Part shown: positions 57,014-64,000 of the stretch, piece after piece
How the letters are laid out: the number at the start of each line of letters is the position of its first letter
Numbering within the stretch: position 1 is the first letter of the stretch
DNA from: Affinundibacterium fentianense
Lineage (GTDB): Bacteria > Pseudomonadota > Gammaproteobacteria > Burkholderiales > Burkholderiaceae_D
Assembly (NCBI RefSeq): GCF_018139545.1
Contig: NZ_JAGSPJ010000003.1
Location: 124,001 to 188,000, forward strand
DNA length: 64,000 nucleotides
Direction of reading: 5' to 3'
Program-made: the position numbers and the translations under genes
The notes under the pieces: model-generated
Databases searched by the model: none
The model's input: the letters and a program-made list of their open reading frames with translations, nothing else
What the model was told of the DNA's origin: nothing

Positions 57014-58201
57014 ATGTCAGACATTGCATACCTAAGCTGGCCCTTCTTCAATGAAGAACACCGCCAATTACAAACAAAATTAGACAACTGGGCGAGCCAG
57101 AATTTGCAACAAACTCATGGCAGCGATGTAGATCAAGCCTGTCGCGATTTAGTCAAACAACTAGGTGACGCTGGCTGGCTCAAACATGCAATCGGCGGTA
57201 AAGCCTACGGAGCAAATCAAGACGTCATTGACACTCGAGCGATTTGCCTCTTGCGTGAAACCTTAGCACGCTATTCTGGCTTAGCCGATTTTGCGTTTGC
57301 GATGCAGGGATTGGGAACGGGTGCAATTAGCTTATTCGGAACCGAGCAACAAAAATCGCACTATTTAGAAAAAGTCGGACAAGGCAAATTAATCTCCGCC
57401 TTTGCTTTATCCGAACCGAACGCGGGTTCGGATGTCGCCGCGATGCAATGTAGCGCTAATTTAGTACACGATGCGCAAGGTGATTACTATGTGCTGGAAG
57501 GTGAAAAGACTTGGATCTCAAACGGTGGCATCGCCGATTTTTATGTGGTGTTTGCGCGTACAGGCGAAGCGGAAGCTTCACGCGGTATCTCAGCTTTCAT
57601 CGTTGACGCGAACATCGAAGGATTTGAAATTGCTGAGCGTATTGATGTGATCGCACCGCATCCTTTAGCACGTTTGAAATTCAATCAATGTCGCGTGCCA
57701 GTCAGTCAGCGCATAGGTGACGGCGGGCAAGGATTTAAAGTCGCGATGGCGACGCTTGATGTGTTCCGTACCTCGGTTGCCGCGGCAGCTTTAGGTTTTG
57801 CACGTCGCGCTTTAGACGAAGCGATGGCACGCGCTACCAGTCGTCCAATGTTTGGACAAACGCTGGCGGATTTTCAATTGACACAAGCTAAGTTGGCACA
57901 GATGGCAACCACGATTGATAGCGCGGCTTTGCTTGTGTATCGCGCAGCGTGGCAACGGGATCAAGGGCAGCGTGTCACCAAAGAAGCTGCGATGGCGAAG
58001 ATGGTCGCGACTGAAGGCGCGCAACAGGTGATTGACGCCGCAGTACAAATGTTTGGCGGCATGGGCGTGATGAGCGAAGTACCAGTCGAAAGACTGTATC
58101 GTGAAATTCGCGCACTACGGATTTACGAAGGCGCGACCGAAGTGCAGCAATTAATTATCGCCCGTGAAATGCTGAAAGAACATAAGGATGCCAAGCTATG
58201 A
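57014..58201 (+). CDS. Acyl-CoA dehydrogenase
   Basis: 395 residues, normal length. FAD and substrate segments: [64 protein letters not shown], and the catalytic Glu372 in [18 protein letters not shown]. It oxidises an acyl-CoA to the 2,3-enoyl-CoA and needs ETF as electron acceptor, not coded in the window. In the operon it should act on the alicyclic or ring-opened CoA ester. It follows the repeat region and its stop overlaps the thioesterase start by 4 nt (ATGA). Confidence 0.92.
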   Translation: MSDIAYLSWPFFNEEHRQLQTKLDNWASQNLQQTHGSDVDQACRDLVKQLGDAGWLKHAIGGKAYGANQDVIDTRAICLLRETLARYSGLADFAFAMQGLGTGAISLFGTEQQKSHYLEKVGQGKLISAFALSEPNAGSDVAAMQCSANLVHDAQGDYYVLEGEKTWISNGGIADFYVVFARTGEAEASRGISAFIVDANIEGFEIAERIDVIAPHPLARLKFNQCRVPVSQRIGDGGQGFKVAMATLDVFRTSVAAAALGFARRALDEAMARATSRPMFGQTLADFQLTQAKLAQMATTIDSAALLVYRAAWQRDQGQRVTKEAAMAKMVATEGAQQVIDAAVQMFGGMGVMSEVPVERLYREIRALRIYEGATEVQQLIIAREMLKEHKDAKL

Positions 58202-58617
58202 GCTTAGTGTTTCGCACACCGATCAGCATACGATTCGCGCATTGTGATCCTGCCGGTATCGTGTTTTATCCACGCTATTTTGAATTGATCAATGGCGTGG
58301 TCGAAGATTGGTGTGCGCAAGACTTGGCAATGAGCTTTCATGAAATGCATATGGTGCAAGGCATAGGATTGCCGACCGTGCATATAGAAACCGATTTTGT
58401 GAAAACCAGCGTGATGGGTGACGAACTGCTTGCGGAGTTACGCGTCATCAAACTAGGACGCGCATCTGCGACGGTAGAAATCCGCATGCTGGGGCAAGAC
58501 CAAGATCTACGACTCACAGCTCGACTGGTATTGGTGATGGCGCAGGTACAAGAGCGCAAGGCGATTGCCTTACCTAGCGCATTACGTGAACAAATGCGGA
58601 AATATTTAGTATCGTAA
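58198..58617 (+). CDS. 4-hydroxybenzoyl-CoA thioesterase-like protein (hotdog fold)
   Basis: 139 residues. The Pseudomonas-type 4HBT motif [22 protein letters not shown] is present in full near residues 11-32, with the nucleophile Asp17 at the same position as in the characterised enzyme. It hydrolyses aroyl- or acyl-CoA thioesters. In CoA-dependent aromatic operons such enzymes are thought to free CoA from stalled intermediates. The start overlaps the dehydrogenase stop by 4 nt, so the two are coupled. Confidence 0.9.
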   Translation: MSLVFRTPISIRFAHCDPAGIVFYPRYFELINGVVEDWCAQDLAMSFHEMHMVQGIGLPTVHIETDFVKTSVMGDELLAELRVIKLGRASATVEIRMLGQDQDLRLTARLVLVMAQVQERKAIALPSALREQMRKYLVS

Positions 58618-58662
58618 GCGCGCTAGTGCCAGCGCAAAGAATTTATTTTGAAAGGAAAGACG

Positions 58663-59055
58663 ATGGACTTCTTACAACCACCTGGCTGGGTTCGACCTCG
58701 CGGCTATTCGAACGGTGTTGCTGCCAAAGGTCGTACGATTTGCGTGGGTGGCATGATAGGTTGGGATGGACAAGAGCAATTTCATTGTGACGATATCGCA
58801 GGACAAACACGCCAAGCATTGCAAAATATTGTCGAAGTCTTGGCTGAAGGTGGCGCCAAACCTGAGCATATCGTGCGCATGACGTGGTATGTGATTGATA
58901 AAAAGGAATATGTCGCCGCGTATAAAGAAATCGGTGCCGCCTACCGTGATGTGATAGGCAAACATTTCCCCGCGATGGCGGCGGTACAAGTGGCGGGATT
59001 GATAGAGGATAGGGCGCGAGTTGAAATTGAAGTGACTGCAATCGTTCCGGAATAA
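58663..59055 (+). CDS. RidA/YjgF-family enamine/imine hydrolase
   Basis: 130 residues from the ATG at 58663, which has GAAAGGAAAG upstream; a TTG at 58648 is in frame but less likely. Family features: the GYSNGVAAKGRTICVGG start, the GDAGQTRQALQNI-like segment IAGQTRQALQNIVEVLAEGG, and the C-terminal RARVEIEVTAIVPE with the Arg that binds the substrate carboxylate in RidA. RidA proteins hydrolyse enamines and imines to ketones and ammonia. Placed last in an aminobenzoate operon, it may release the amino group from the non-aromatic enamine produced by the upstream fusion enzyme. This link is inference. It lies 45 nt after the thioesterase. Confidence 0.9.
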   Translation: MDFLQPPGWVRPRGYSNGVAAKGRTICVGGMIGWDGQEQFHCDDIAGQTRQALQNIVEVLAEGGAKPEHIVRMTWYVIDKKEYVAAYKEIGAAYRDVIGKHFPAMAAVQVAGLIEDRARVEIEVTAIVPE

Positions 59056-59249
59056 TTTCAGTCTAATTATTTGAGAATCGCAAATAGACTTGGGTCGTGG
59101 GAAAAGTGAAATGATGTCGATTTGTTTTGAACGAGATGTCAAAAAAAGATGCAGCAAAAAAGCGAATGCAAGGCGTTGACTGATTTTATGGCGACCTTGT
59201 CGGCACTACTTAGTTGAGTCATCCCTCAATACGTGCTTGGCTCAGTGAA

Positions 59250-59280
59250 AAGAAAAGGGGGAAACTTGCCCCCTTTGCTT
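59250..59280 (-). terminator. Terminator of the PLP decarboxylase gene
   Basis: AAAGGGGG-N7-CCCCCTTT; on the minus strand it is followed by TTCTTTTC. It lies 22 nt past the decarboxylase stop and could also end the rightward operon. Confidence 0.7.
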
Positions 59281-59301
59281 GATCAATTGGGATTCTTGAT
59301 T

Positions 59302-60774
59302 TTAATCCGCGTGTTGCGAAGCTGACGCCCTTAGGTGCTGTGCAACATCACGAATGACTTCGAGTAAATAATCGATTGATGCCCGTGTTTTTCGATGATT
59401 GATGATGCAAGCGCGTAGAACAAACTCCCCTCGCAGACGTGTACCTGTAATGAAAATTCTGCCATCTTTTTCTAAGGCGGCAATCAGATCTTGATTCACC
59501 TGCTTGATTTGATTTTCGTCGAGACCTTGGCCGATATAGCGGAAGCAGGCAATTGCTAAGTCGCTACGTGATTTCAATTCAAAATCTGGCGAGTCGAGAA
59601 TTTGCTGTTCCAAATAGCGCGTCAAATCCAAGTCTTTTTGCATCATGGCTTGAATTTTCTGGAATCCGTACGCTTTTAAGGAAAGCCAAACTTTGAAGGC
59701 TTTGGCATTGCGTGAGAGTTGAAAATAATGTTCGTTGAATTCTAATCGATCACTTTTCGCTTCTAAGGAGGTGTCTAGATAGTCCGCTTGCTTGAAGTAA
59801 GATTCGCGCAGTAAGTCCCAATTTCTGACCAATGTGCAGCCAATTTCAAATGGTTGGTATAGCCACTTGTGAAAATCGAGAGCGATCGAGTCGGCTAGTT
59901 CCATTCCCTTATATTGTTCTTGTAGAGAGGGCAGTGATGATACCAAGCCGCCATAGGCACCATCGACGTGAAACCACATGCCATGTCGCTTCGCGATGCT
60001 TGCGAGTTGGGTAAGATCGTCGATTGCACCTGTATTGACTGTGCCAGCATTTCCCACGATACAGAATGGTTCCAGCCCATCTTTGATGTCCTGCTCAATT
60101 TGGCGTTGTAGCGCGCCAAGATCGATCTTGAATTGGTCGTCAGTTGGAATTTTTCTCAAATACTGTGTGCCAATTCCTAACAAAGCAACGCTTTTGTCGG
60201 TGCTACTATGCGTTTCGGTGCTGCAATAAATGGTCAGAGGGCGGAGCCCAAATAAGCCGTGTTTATTCACATTGTGTTGACGTAAGAAGACATTACGCCC
60301 GACCGTAAGACCGGTTAACGTTGCAGCAGAACCACCACTGACCATTACACCGCCAGCGTCGGGCGTATAACCTAGCATTTCTGCTGTCCACTGGATAACT
60401 CGCTTCTCAATTTCAGTCATGGCAGGACCGAGATGCCATTTAGTCGCATTTTGATTGATGGTAGACGTTAAGAAATCGGCGATTGTCGATATTTGATTTC
60501 CGCCTGCCATCACATACGCATACATATTCGGACCAAGATTTCCCGTCGCGCTATCCAATACTTGTTGCTTGACCTGTTCTAGCAAGGTGATAGGATCGTG
60601 CCCCAGCAAAGGAAGCGGTTCGTCAAACCAAGCCGCGACATCCTTTTGCGAAATCGCATGAAATCCTGCTTGTTGATCGACCTTCGCATACTGCTCAAGA
60701 ACAAGGTCGATCGTTTTCTGCAAAATGTTAGCGAATTCTTGCTCTTGGAAATCGAGGCTTTGATGTTGATTCAT
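59302..60774 (-). CDS. Group II PLP-dependent amino acid decarboxylase
   Basis: 490 residues, the size of aromatic-L-amino-acid and related decarboxylases. The PLP lysine is Lys303 in LDFHKWLYQP; the Asp that binds the pyridine ring is in HVDGAYGG; the motif VSGGSAATLTGL lies earlier. Group II includes tyrosine, tryptophan/DOPA, histidine, glutamate and 2,4-diaminobutyrate enzymes, so the substrate cannot be fixed by reading. AGGACC precedes the ATG. It is convergent with the aminobenzoate operon, so a link with tryptophan/anthranilate metabolism is possible but unproven. Confidence 0.9.
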   Translation of the reverse strand: MNQHQSLDFQEQEFANILQKTIDLVLEQYAKVDQQAGFHAISQKDVAAWFDEPLPLLGHDPITLLEQVKQQVLDSATGNLGPNMYAYVMAGGNQISTIADFLTSTINQNATKWHLGPAMTEIEKRVIQWTAEMLGYTPDAGGVMVSGGSAATLTGLTVGRNVFLRQHNVNKHGLFGLRPLTIYCSTETHSSTDKSVALLGIGTQYLRKIPTDDQFKIDLGALQRQIEQDIKDGLEPFCIVGNAGTVNTGAIDDLTQLASIAKRHGMWFHVDGAYGGLVSSLPSLQEQYKGMELADSIALDFHKWLYQPFEIGCTLVRNWDLLRESYFKQADYLDTSLEAKSDRLEFNEHYFQLSRNAKAFKVWLSLKAYGFQKIQAMMQKDLDLTRYLEQQILDSPDFELKSRSDLAIACFRYIGQGLDENQIKQVNQDLIAALEKDGRIFITGTRLRGEFVLRACIINHRKTRASIDYLLEVIRDVAQHLRASASQHAD

Positions 60775-60876
60775 AGTCGTGGTCCTAATAGTATGCCTTT
60801 ATGATGGATGGCGATTCATAGCAATGATGTTGATACTCTTTAACTCTCTATGTTGGTCTGGCTGGCTGCGAATTTG

Positions 60877-60935
60877 ATCTACCAAATCAATCTATCAAAT
60901 CAATCTATCAGTTCGATCTACCAATTCGATTTGCT
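60877..60935. repeat. Tandem repeat of a 13-nt unit, four copies
   Basis: Units such as AATCTATCAAATC and GATCTACC(A)AATC follow each other with period 13 between the decarboxylase gene and the stop of the GGDEF-EAL gene. Two internal units are nearly identical. Confidence 0.8.
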
Positions 60936-60967
60936 ATTTACGTCGACAAATCACGAAACCTTCTTTA

Positions 60968-63208
60968 TCAATTGATCTGATCGAGCAACAATTGATCCGC
61001 AGGAACCGGCATGCCGAGGCCGAAGCCTTGTGCATAATGTACGCCTATACCTTGCAACAATGCGAGAATTTCGCGGTTCTCGACGAATTCAGCGACAGTT
61101 TTCTTACCCATTAAACAAGCAATTTCGTGAATCGATTTCACCATCGCCAAATTGATAGGATTGGTCTCGATATCTCTTACGAACTGGCCATCAATCTTGA
61201 GAATATTCACATCCAGATTTCGCAAATAGGCAAAAGAAGACAGTCCGCTGCCAAAATCGTCGAGAGAAAATCGACAGCCCTTGGCGCTGAGTTGTTGCAT
61301 AAAATTTTTTGCCATGGTGATGTTGGCGATCGCAGAAGTCTCGGTGATTTCAAAACATATTTTTTCGCAAGCGAGTCCTGAACTCTCGATTGCTAAACTC
61401 ACGAATTCAAGGAAATGTGGATCGCCAAGACTCTGTCCCGATAAATTGATGGAACATAATTCAATCTGATCCTCATGCTTCTTCATCCAAGCAAGCGCAT
61501 GTTTCACGACCCAAGTATCGACACGTGCGGAAAGATGGTAGCGTTCGACTGCTGGCATGAATGCGCCGGGCGGAATGATGCCACCATGATGGTCCTTCAT
61601 TCGCAATAAAAATTCGCAATGCAAGCCCTGATGTCCCTCTGGTTTGGTGTCAACAATTGCTTGTGCATACAGCACAAATAAATCCTCTGCCAAGGCTTTT
61701 TCAATTCTACTAACCCATTCCATCACGCCGTAACGCTGTGCTAGAGCGGGATCATCGCTGGCATACACATGGATGCGACCGCGTCCTGCATCTTTAGCGA
61801 CGTAGCATGCACTATCCGCCGATTGCAACAAAGCACCCACACTCTCACTATGCTCATTGAGTACAACCATACCGATACTGACGCCAATGGCGAAGGATCG
61901 ATCCTGCCACTGAAAGCGGAAATGGTGTAGCTGCTGTTGTAAGCGTTCAGCGATTAAGAGCGCTTGCTCAATCGATTGATGATGCAAAATGATCCCAAAT
62001 TCATCGCCGCCTATCCTGCATAGATGGTCATCTGCACGCAGGACGCTACTAAATTTATTTGCAATTTGACGTAATAATTCGTCTCCTGCAGCATGACCGC
62101 AAGTATCGTTAATGACTTTGAACTCGTCGAGATCAAGATAGCAAAGTACATGTTGATGCGGCGCGTAGCGGGTCGCGTCAAATAGTTGGTTTAGGATGTG
62201 TTCAAATGCGCGGCGATTGCCTAAACCTGTTAATTCATCATGGGTGGCTTGAAATTTGATAATGTCTTCTACCGCCTTACGTTCTGAAATATCTTTGACT
62301 GTCGCAATATAATTAATTATTTCGCCTGCTTTATTGCGTATGACAGAGGGATTAATCGTGACCGGAAAACGTTCGCCGTTTTTGCGCACGAAATTGAATT
62401 CATATTCTCTGAAATGCCCTTGTAGCATGTCGTTCAGGGCGGCTTGAATACGATCGGTCTCTTCGACAGGCCAATAGGGGAACGGTGGCATGCAATGTAG
62501 AAGTTCTTCTTTGCGAAATCCCGTCATTTTGCAAAAGGCTGGGTTGACATCGGTTTGCTTTCCGGTGCTGTCTAGCACCGAGAAACCGTCTTGCATCGCA
62601 TGTATTAAACTATTCGCAAATTCAACCGAAGCATGCAATGCATCTTCGGCTTTTTGTCTGGCGTTAATGAATTGGACGCGATCAATCGCCACGGCAATGT
62701 GGCTTGCCATAGCCTGCATAAACTCGAGCTGCCAAGCTTGAGGCGGGCGGACGCCTTCGTCATCGCCAATCGTACCCATACCGAGTGAGCCGATTTTTTG
62801 ATCCACTAAAACCAGAGGTACATTAATAATGGTGCGATTGTGGATTAATGCAACCATTTCTTTGTTGGTACGTGGGTCAATCCGTGCATCGTCGACCACC
62901 ACCACGTTTTGTGCCCGCATGATTTCTTCGATCATCAAATCGCCAGCCATCGGGATTTCGATATTTTGGATCATGCGTGTCGTGTCCGACTCTTGGCCAT
63001 TTGTTCGAAAATTAATGACAGAGACAAAACCAGGTCGCTCATTAAAAATCGATAGCCAAGCATGGGGGTAGCCAAGAATTTCGGTGGCAACTGGCGCATA
63101 GGCGTTGAGAATATCATCGATTTTCCAAGCGCTTTCTAGGCGTTTACAAAGCTGTAAAAGCGCTTTTATTAACTGATCACCGTCAGTATTTTTATGGGTG
63201 CCTGACAT
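60968..63208 (-). CDS. GAF-PAS-GGDEF-EAL signalling protein
   Basis: About 746 residues, cytoplasmic. Order: GAF domain (about 25-180), PAS with PAC (about 190-310, HASVEFANSLIHAMQDGFSVLD, YIATVKDISERKAVED), GGDEF (motif RIGGDEFGI intact, with an I-site RADD five residues before it) and EAL. The EAL signature reads EFLLR; the metal-site residues are kept in INLSGQSL, CFEITETSA, DDFGSGLSSF and ILKIDG, so c-di-GMP phosphodiesterase activity is likely and cyclase activity possible. Start: ATG at 63208 (MSGTHK); a GTG at 63265 would add 19 residues; neither has a clear ribosome site. It controls c-di-GMP in answer to a small ligand sensed by GAF or PAS. Confidence 0.92.
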   Translation of the reverse strand: MSGTHKNTDGDQLIKALLQLCKRLESAWKIDDILNAYAPVATEILGYPHAWLSIFNERPGFVSVINFRTNGQESDTTRMIQNIEIPMAGDLMIEEIMRAQNVVVVDDARIDPRTNKEMVALIHNRTIINVPLVLVDQKIGSLGMGTIGDDEGVRPPQAWQLEFMQAMASHIAVAIDRVQFINARQKAEDALHASVEFANSLIHAMQDGFSVLDSTGKQTDVNPAFCKMTGFRKEELLHCMPPFPYWPVEETDRIQAALNDMLQGHFREYEFNFVRKNGERFPVTINPSVIRNKAGEIINYIATVKDISERKAVEDIIKFQATHDELTGLGNRRAFEHILNQLFDATRYAPHQHVLCYLDLDEFKVINDTCGHAAGDELLRQIANKFSSVLRADDHLCRIGGDEFGIILHHQSIEQALLIAERLQQQLHHFRFQWQDRSFAIGVSIGMVVLNEHSESVGALLQSADSACYVAKDAGRGRIHVYASDDPALAQRYGVMEWVSRIEKALAEDLFVLYAQAIVDTKPEGHQGLHCEFLLRMKDHHGGIIPPGAFMPAVERYHLSARVDTWVVKHALAWMKKHEDQIELCSINLSGQSLGDPHFLEFVSLAIESSGLACEKICFEITETSAIANITMAKNFMQQLSAKGCRFSLDDFGSGLSSFAYLRNLDVNILKIDGQFVRDIETNPINLAMVKSIHEIACLMGKKTVAEFVENREILALLQGIGVHYAQGFGLGMPVPADQLLLDQIN

Positions 63209-63531
63209 GTTGTTTAGTTGATGCAAAAAATTGATTAAATTACTGTCTCGAGAAAGACGATCCACTCACTTTGTTTGTGGGGATGGCTTTGACAATATAG
63301 GCACGTTTAGAGTATCGGCCAGACTTGAGCGAACGTCAAGGTAAGTGCAGAGTCGAGGGCGATGCCCTGCAATTAATTACGTGATTGTTTGATAATTTAC
63401 AAAAAGTCCTTTTGAATCTGGGCTTTGAGCTCGATCTTCGGCCTTCAAGCTTTACCCCTTCTCAGCAATTGCACTAATCAAATGAGCGATATGCTGATGA
63501 TGCCGTCCTCGCTCATTGTTTGAACAAAAAA

Positions 63532-63795
63532 TTAGCGACGTTTTTTTTGCTTACTCCAATAGCCGAATTCTTCAGCATGAACATCAATGTCGAGGTCTTG
63601 AACTCTAGCAGTCAAGTGGAGTTGTGCATCTGCGATCGCCTGATTGTAGATACTTGGGCCGATTTCTTCGACGAGAAAATCGAGTAGGGCATTGGCCTGA
63701 AGATTGCCTAACGACTCTTCCATTTCGCTCGTGAAATAGCGTTGCAGGGATTCTAATGCTTGTTGCCTGATCTCAGGTTTGAGTTTGATGTCCAC
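63532..63795 (-). CDS. DUF2164 family protein
   Basis: 87 residues from a GTG start with AGGA five nt upstream. The family pattern is clear: LQRYFTSEMEESLGNLQANALLDFLVEEIGPSIYNQAIADAQ followed by DLDIDV and a basic tail (KQKKRR). The function of DUF2164 is unknown; it is a small, helical, cytoplasmic protein. It lies upstream of the GGDEF-EAL gene with 266 nt between. Confidence 0.85.
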   Translation of the reverse strand: MDIKLKPEIRQQALESLQRYFTSEMEESLGNLQANALLDFLVEEIGPSIYNQAIADAQLHLTARVQDLDIDVHAEEFGYWSKQKKRR

Positions 63796-63810
63796 GGTGT
63801 TCCTATAGTC

Positions 63811-63847
63811 GATAATTGAGTGAGATGGATAATGAGTGAGATAGATA
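63811..63847. repeat. Two-copy direct repeat of about 16 nt
   Basis: GATAATTGAGTGAGATG is followed directly by GATAATGAGTGAGATA, just upstream of the DUF2164 gene. It is similar in kind to the 13-14 nt tandem repeats elsewhere in the window. Confidence 0.6.
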
Positions 63848-64000
63848 GGAGTGTAATGGATTGTTACTGGTTTGCGCTGCTTGAATAGGTTTGTCGATTG
63901 AATAATTTATTTGTTATTTTTACCTAGATCAGGTAAGTTGATCGCTCGATTCTTAACTCAAGCTAAAGCGATGCGGCAACTTATAAAATCATTCCTACTT

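Noticed and set aside
56775..57029. Leftward open frame of 84 codons in the operon gap
   Set aside because: It is a translation of the two REP-like repeats (PHPNPLPLAGEG and its inverse); no ribosome site or family.
60877..60935. Considered as a CRISPR array or part of one
   Set aside because: Unit of 13 nt with no spacers; no cas genes in the window. It is a plain tandem repeat.

Overview
The window looks like a contiguous piece of a betaproteobacterial chromosome (Burkholderiales, most like Oxalobacteraceae such as Undibacterium). The reasons are the hemX-hemY pair, glutamine-dependent nadE followed by glnB, the ftsK-lolA-rarA block, a DUF349 protein, RlhA, WaaA and DUF2164/DUF1345/DUF2785 proteins. 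Base composition looks moderately AT-leaning by eye (not computed). No plasmid, phage or insertion-sequence genes are visible, and there is no CRISPR array.

Layout. 1-10.4 kb: end of hemX, hemY, ppa, a membrane-anchored Ser/Thr kinase, a FemAB-like acyltransferase divergent from nadE, glnB, an Smr protein, trxB and a lipoprotein GH13 amylase. 10.8-16 kb: ftsK-lolA-rarA and an Lrp/AsnC regulator. 16-24 kb: small exported or membrane proteins, an exported M24 peptidase, molybdenum cofactor genes (moeA, moaD, moaE), crcB, pip and yggL. 24-33 kb: the C-terminal half of an MFS transporter, a signalling group (cNMP-binding diguanylate cyclase, HDOD protein and small partner), DUF1345, a DUF349 protein, maiA and a receiver-only response regulator. 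33-50 kb: exported M1 and M61 peptidases, tRNA-Ser(GGA), murJ, a large BarA-like hybrid kinase, rlhA, an exported DPP-IV peptidase, a DUF2785 protein and waaA.

50.4-59.1 kb is the most distinctive part: a rightward catabolic operon that reads as an aerobic CoA-dependent 2-aminobenzoate (anthranilate) pathway. It encodes an aryl-CoA ligase, a fused flavin monooxygenase/Old Yellow Enzyme of the 2-aminobenzoyl-CoA monooxygenase/reductase type, an SDR, a MarR regulator, a crotonase, an acyl-CoA dehydrogenase, a 4HBT thioesterase and a RidA-family enamine/imine hydrolase. RidA gives a possible route for releasing ammonia from the enamine ring product. An inverted repeat upstream of the ligase is a candidate MarR operator. 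A REP-like cluster splits the operon between the crotonase and the dehydrogenase. Leftward genes follow: a group II PLP decarboxylase, a GAF-PAS-GGDEF-EAL protein and a DUF2164 protein.

Two themes cross the window. One is the number of exported or cytoplasmic peptidases (M24, proline iminopeptidase, M1, M61, S9B), which suggests a peptide-scavenging life. The other is a set of short tandem repeats with about 13-14 nt period placed in gene-end gaps. All calls are by reading the sequence; no database search was run.
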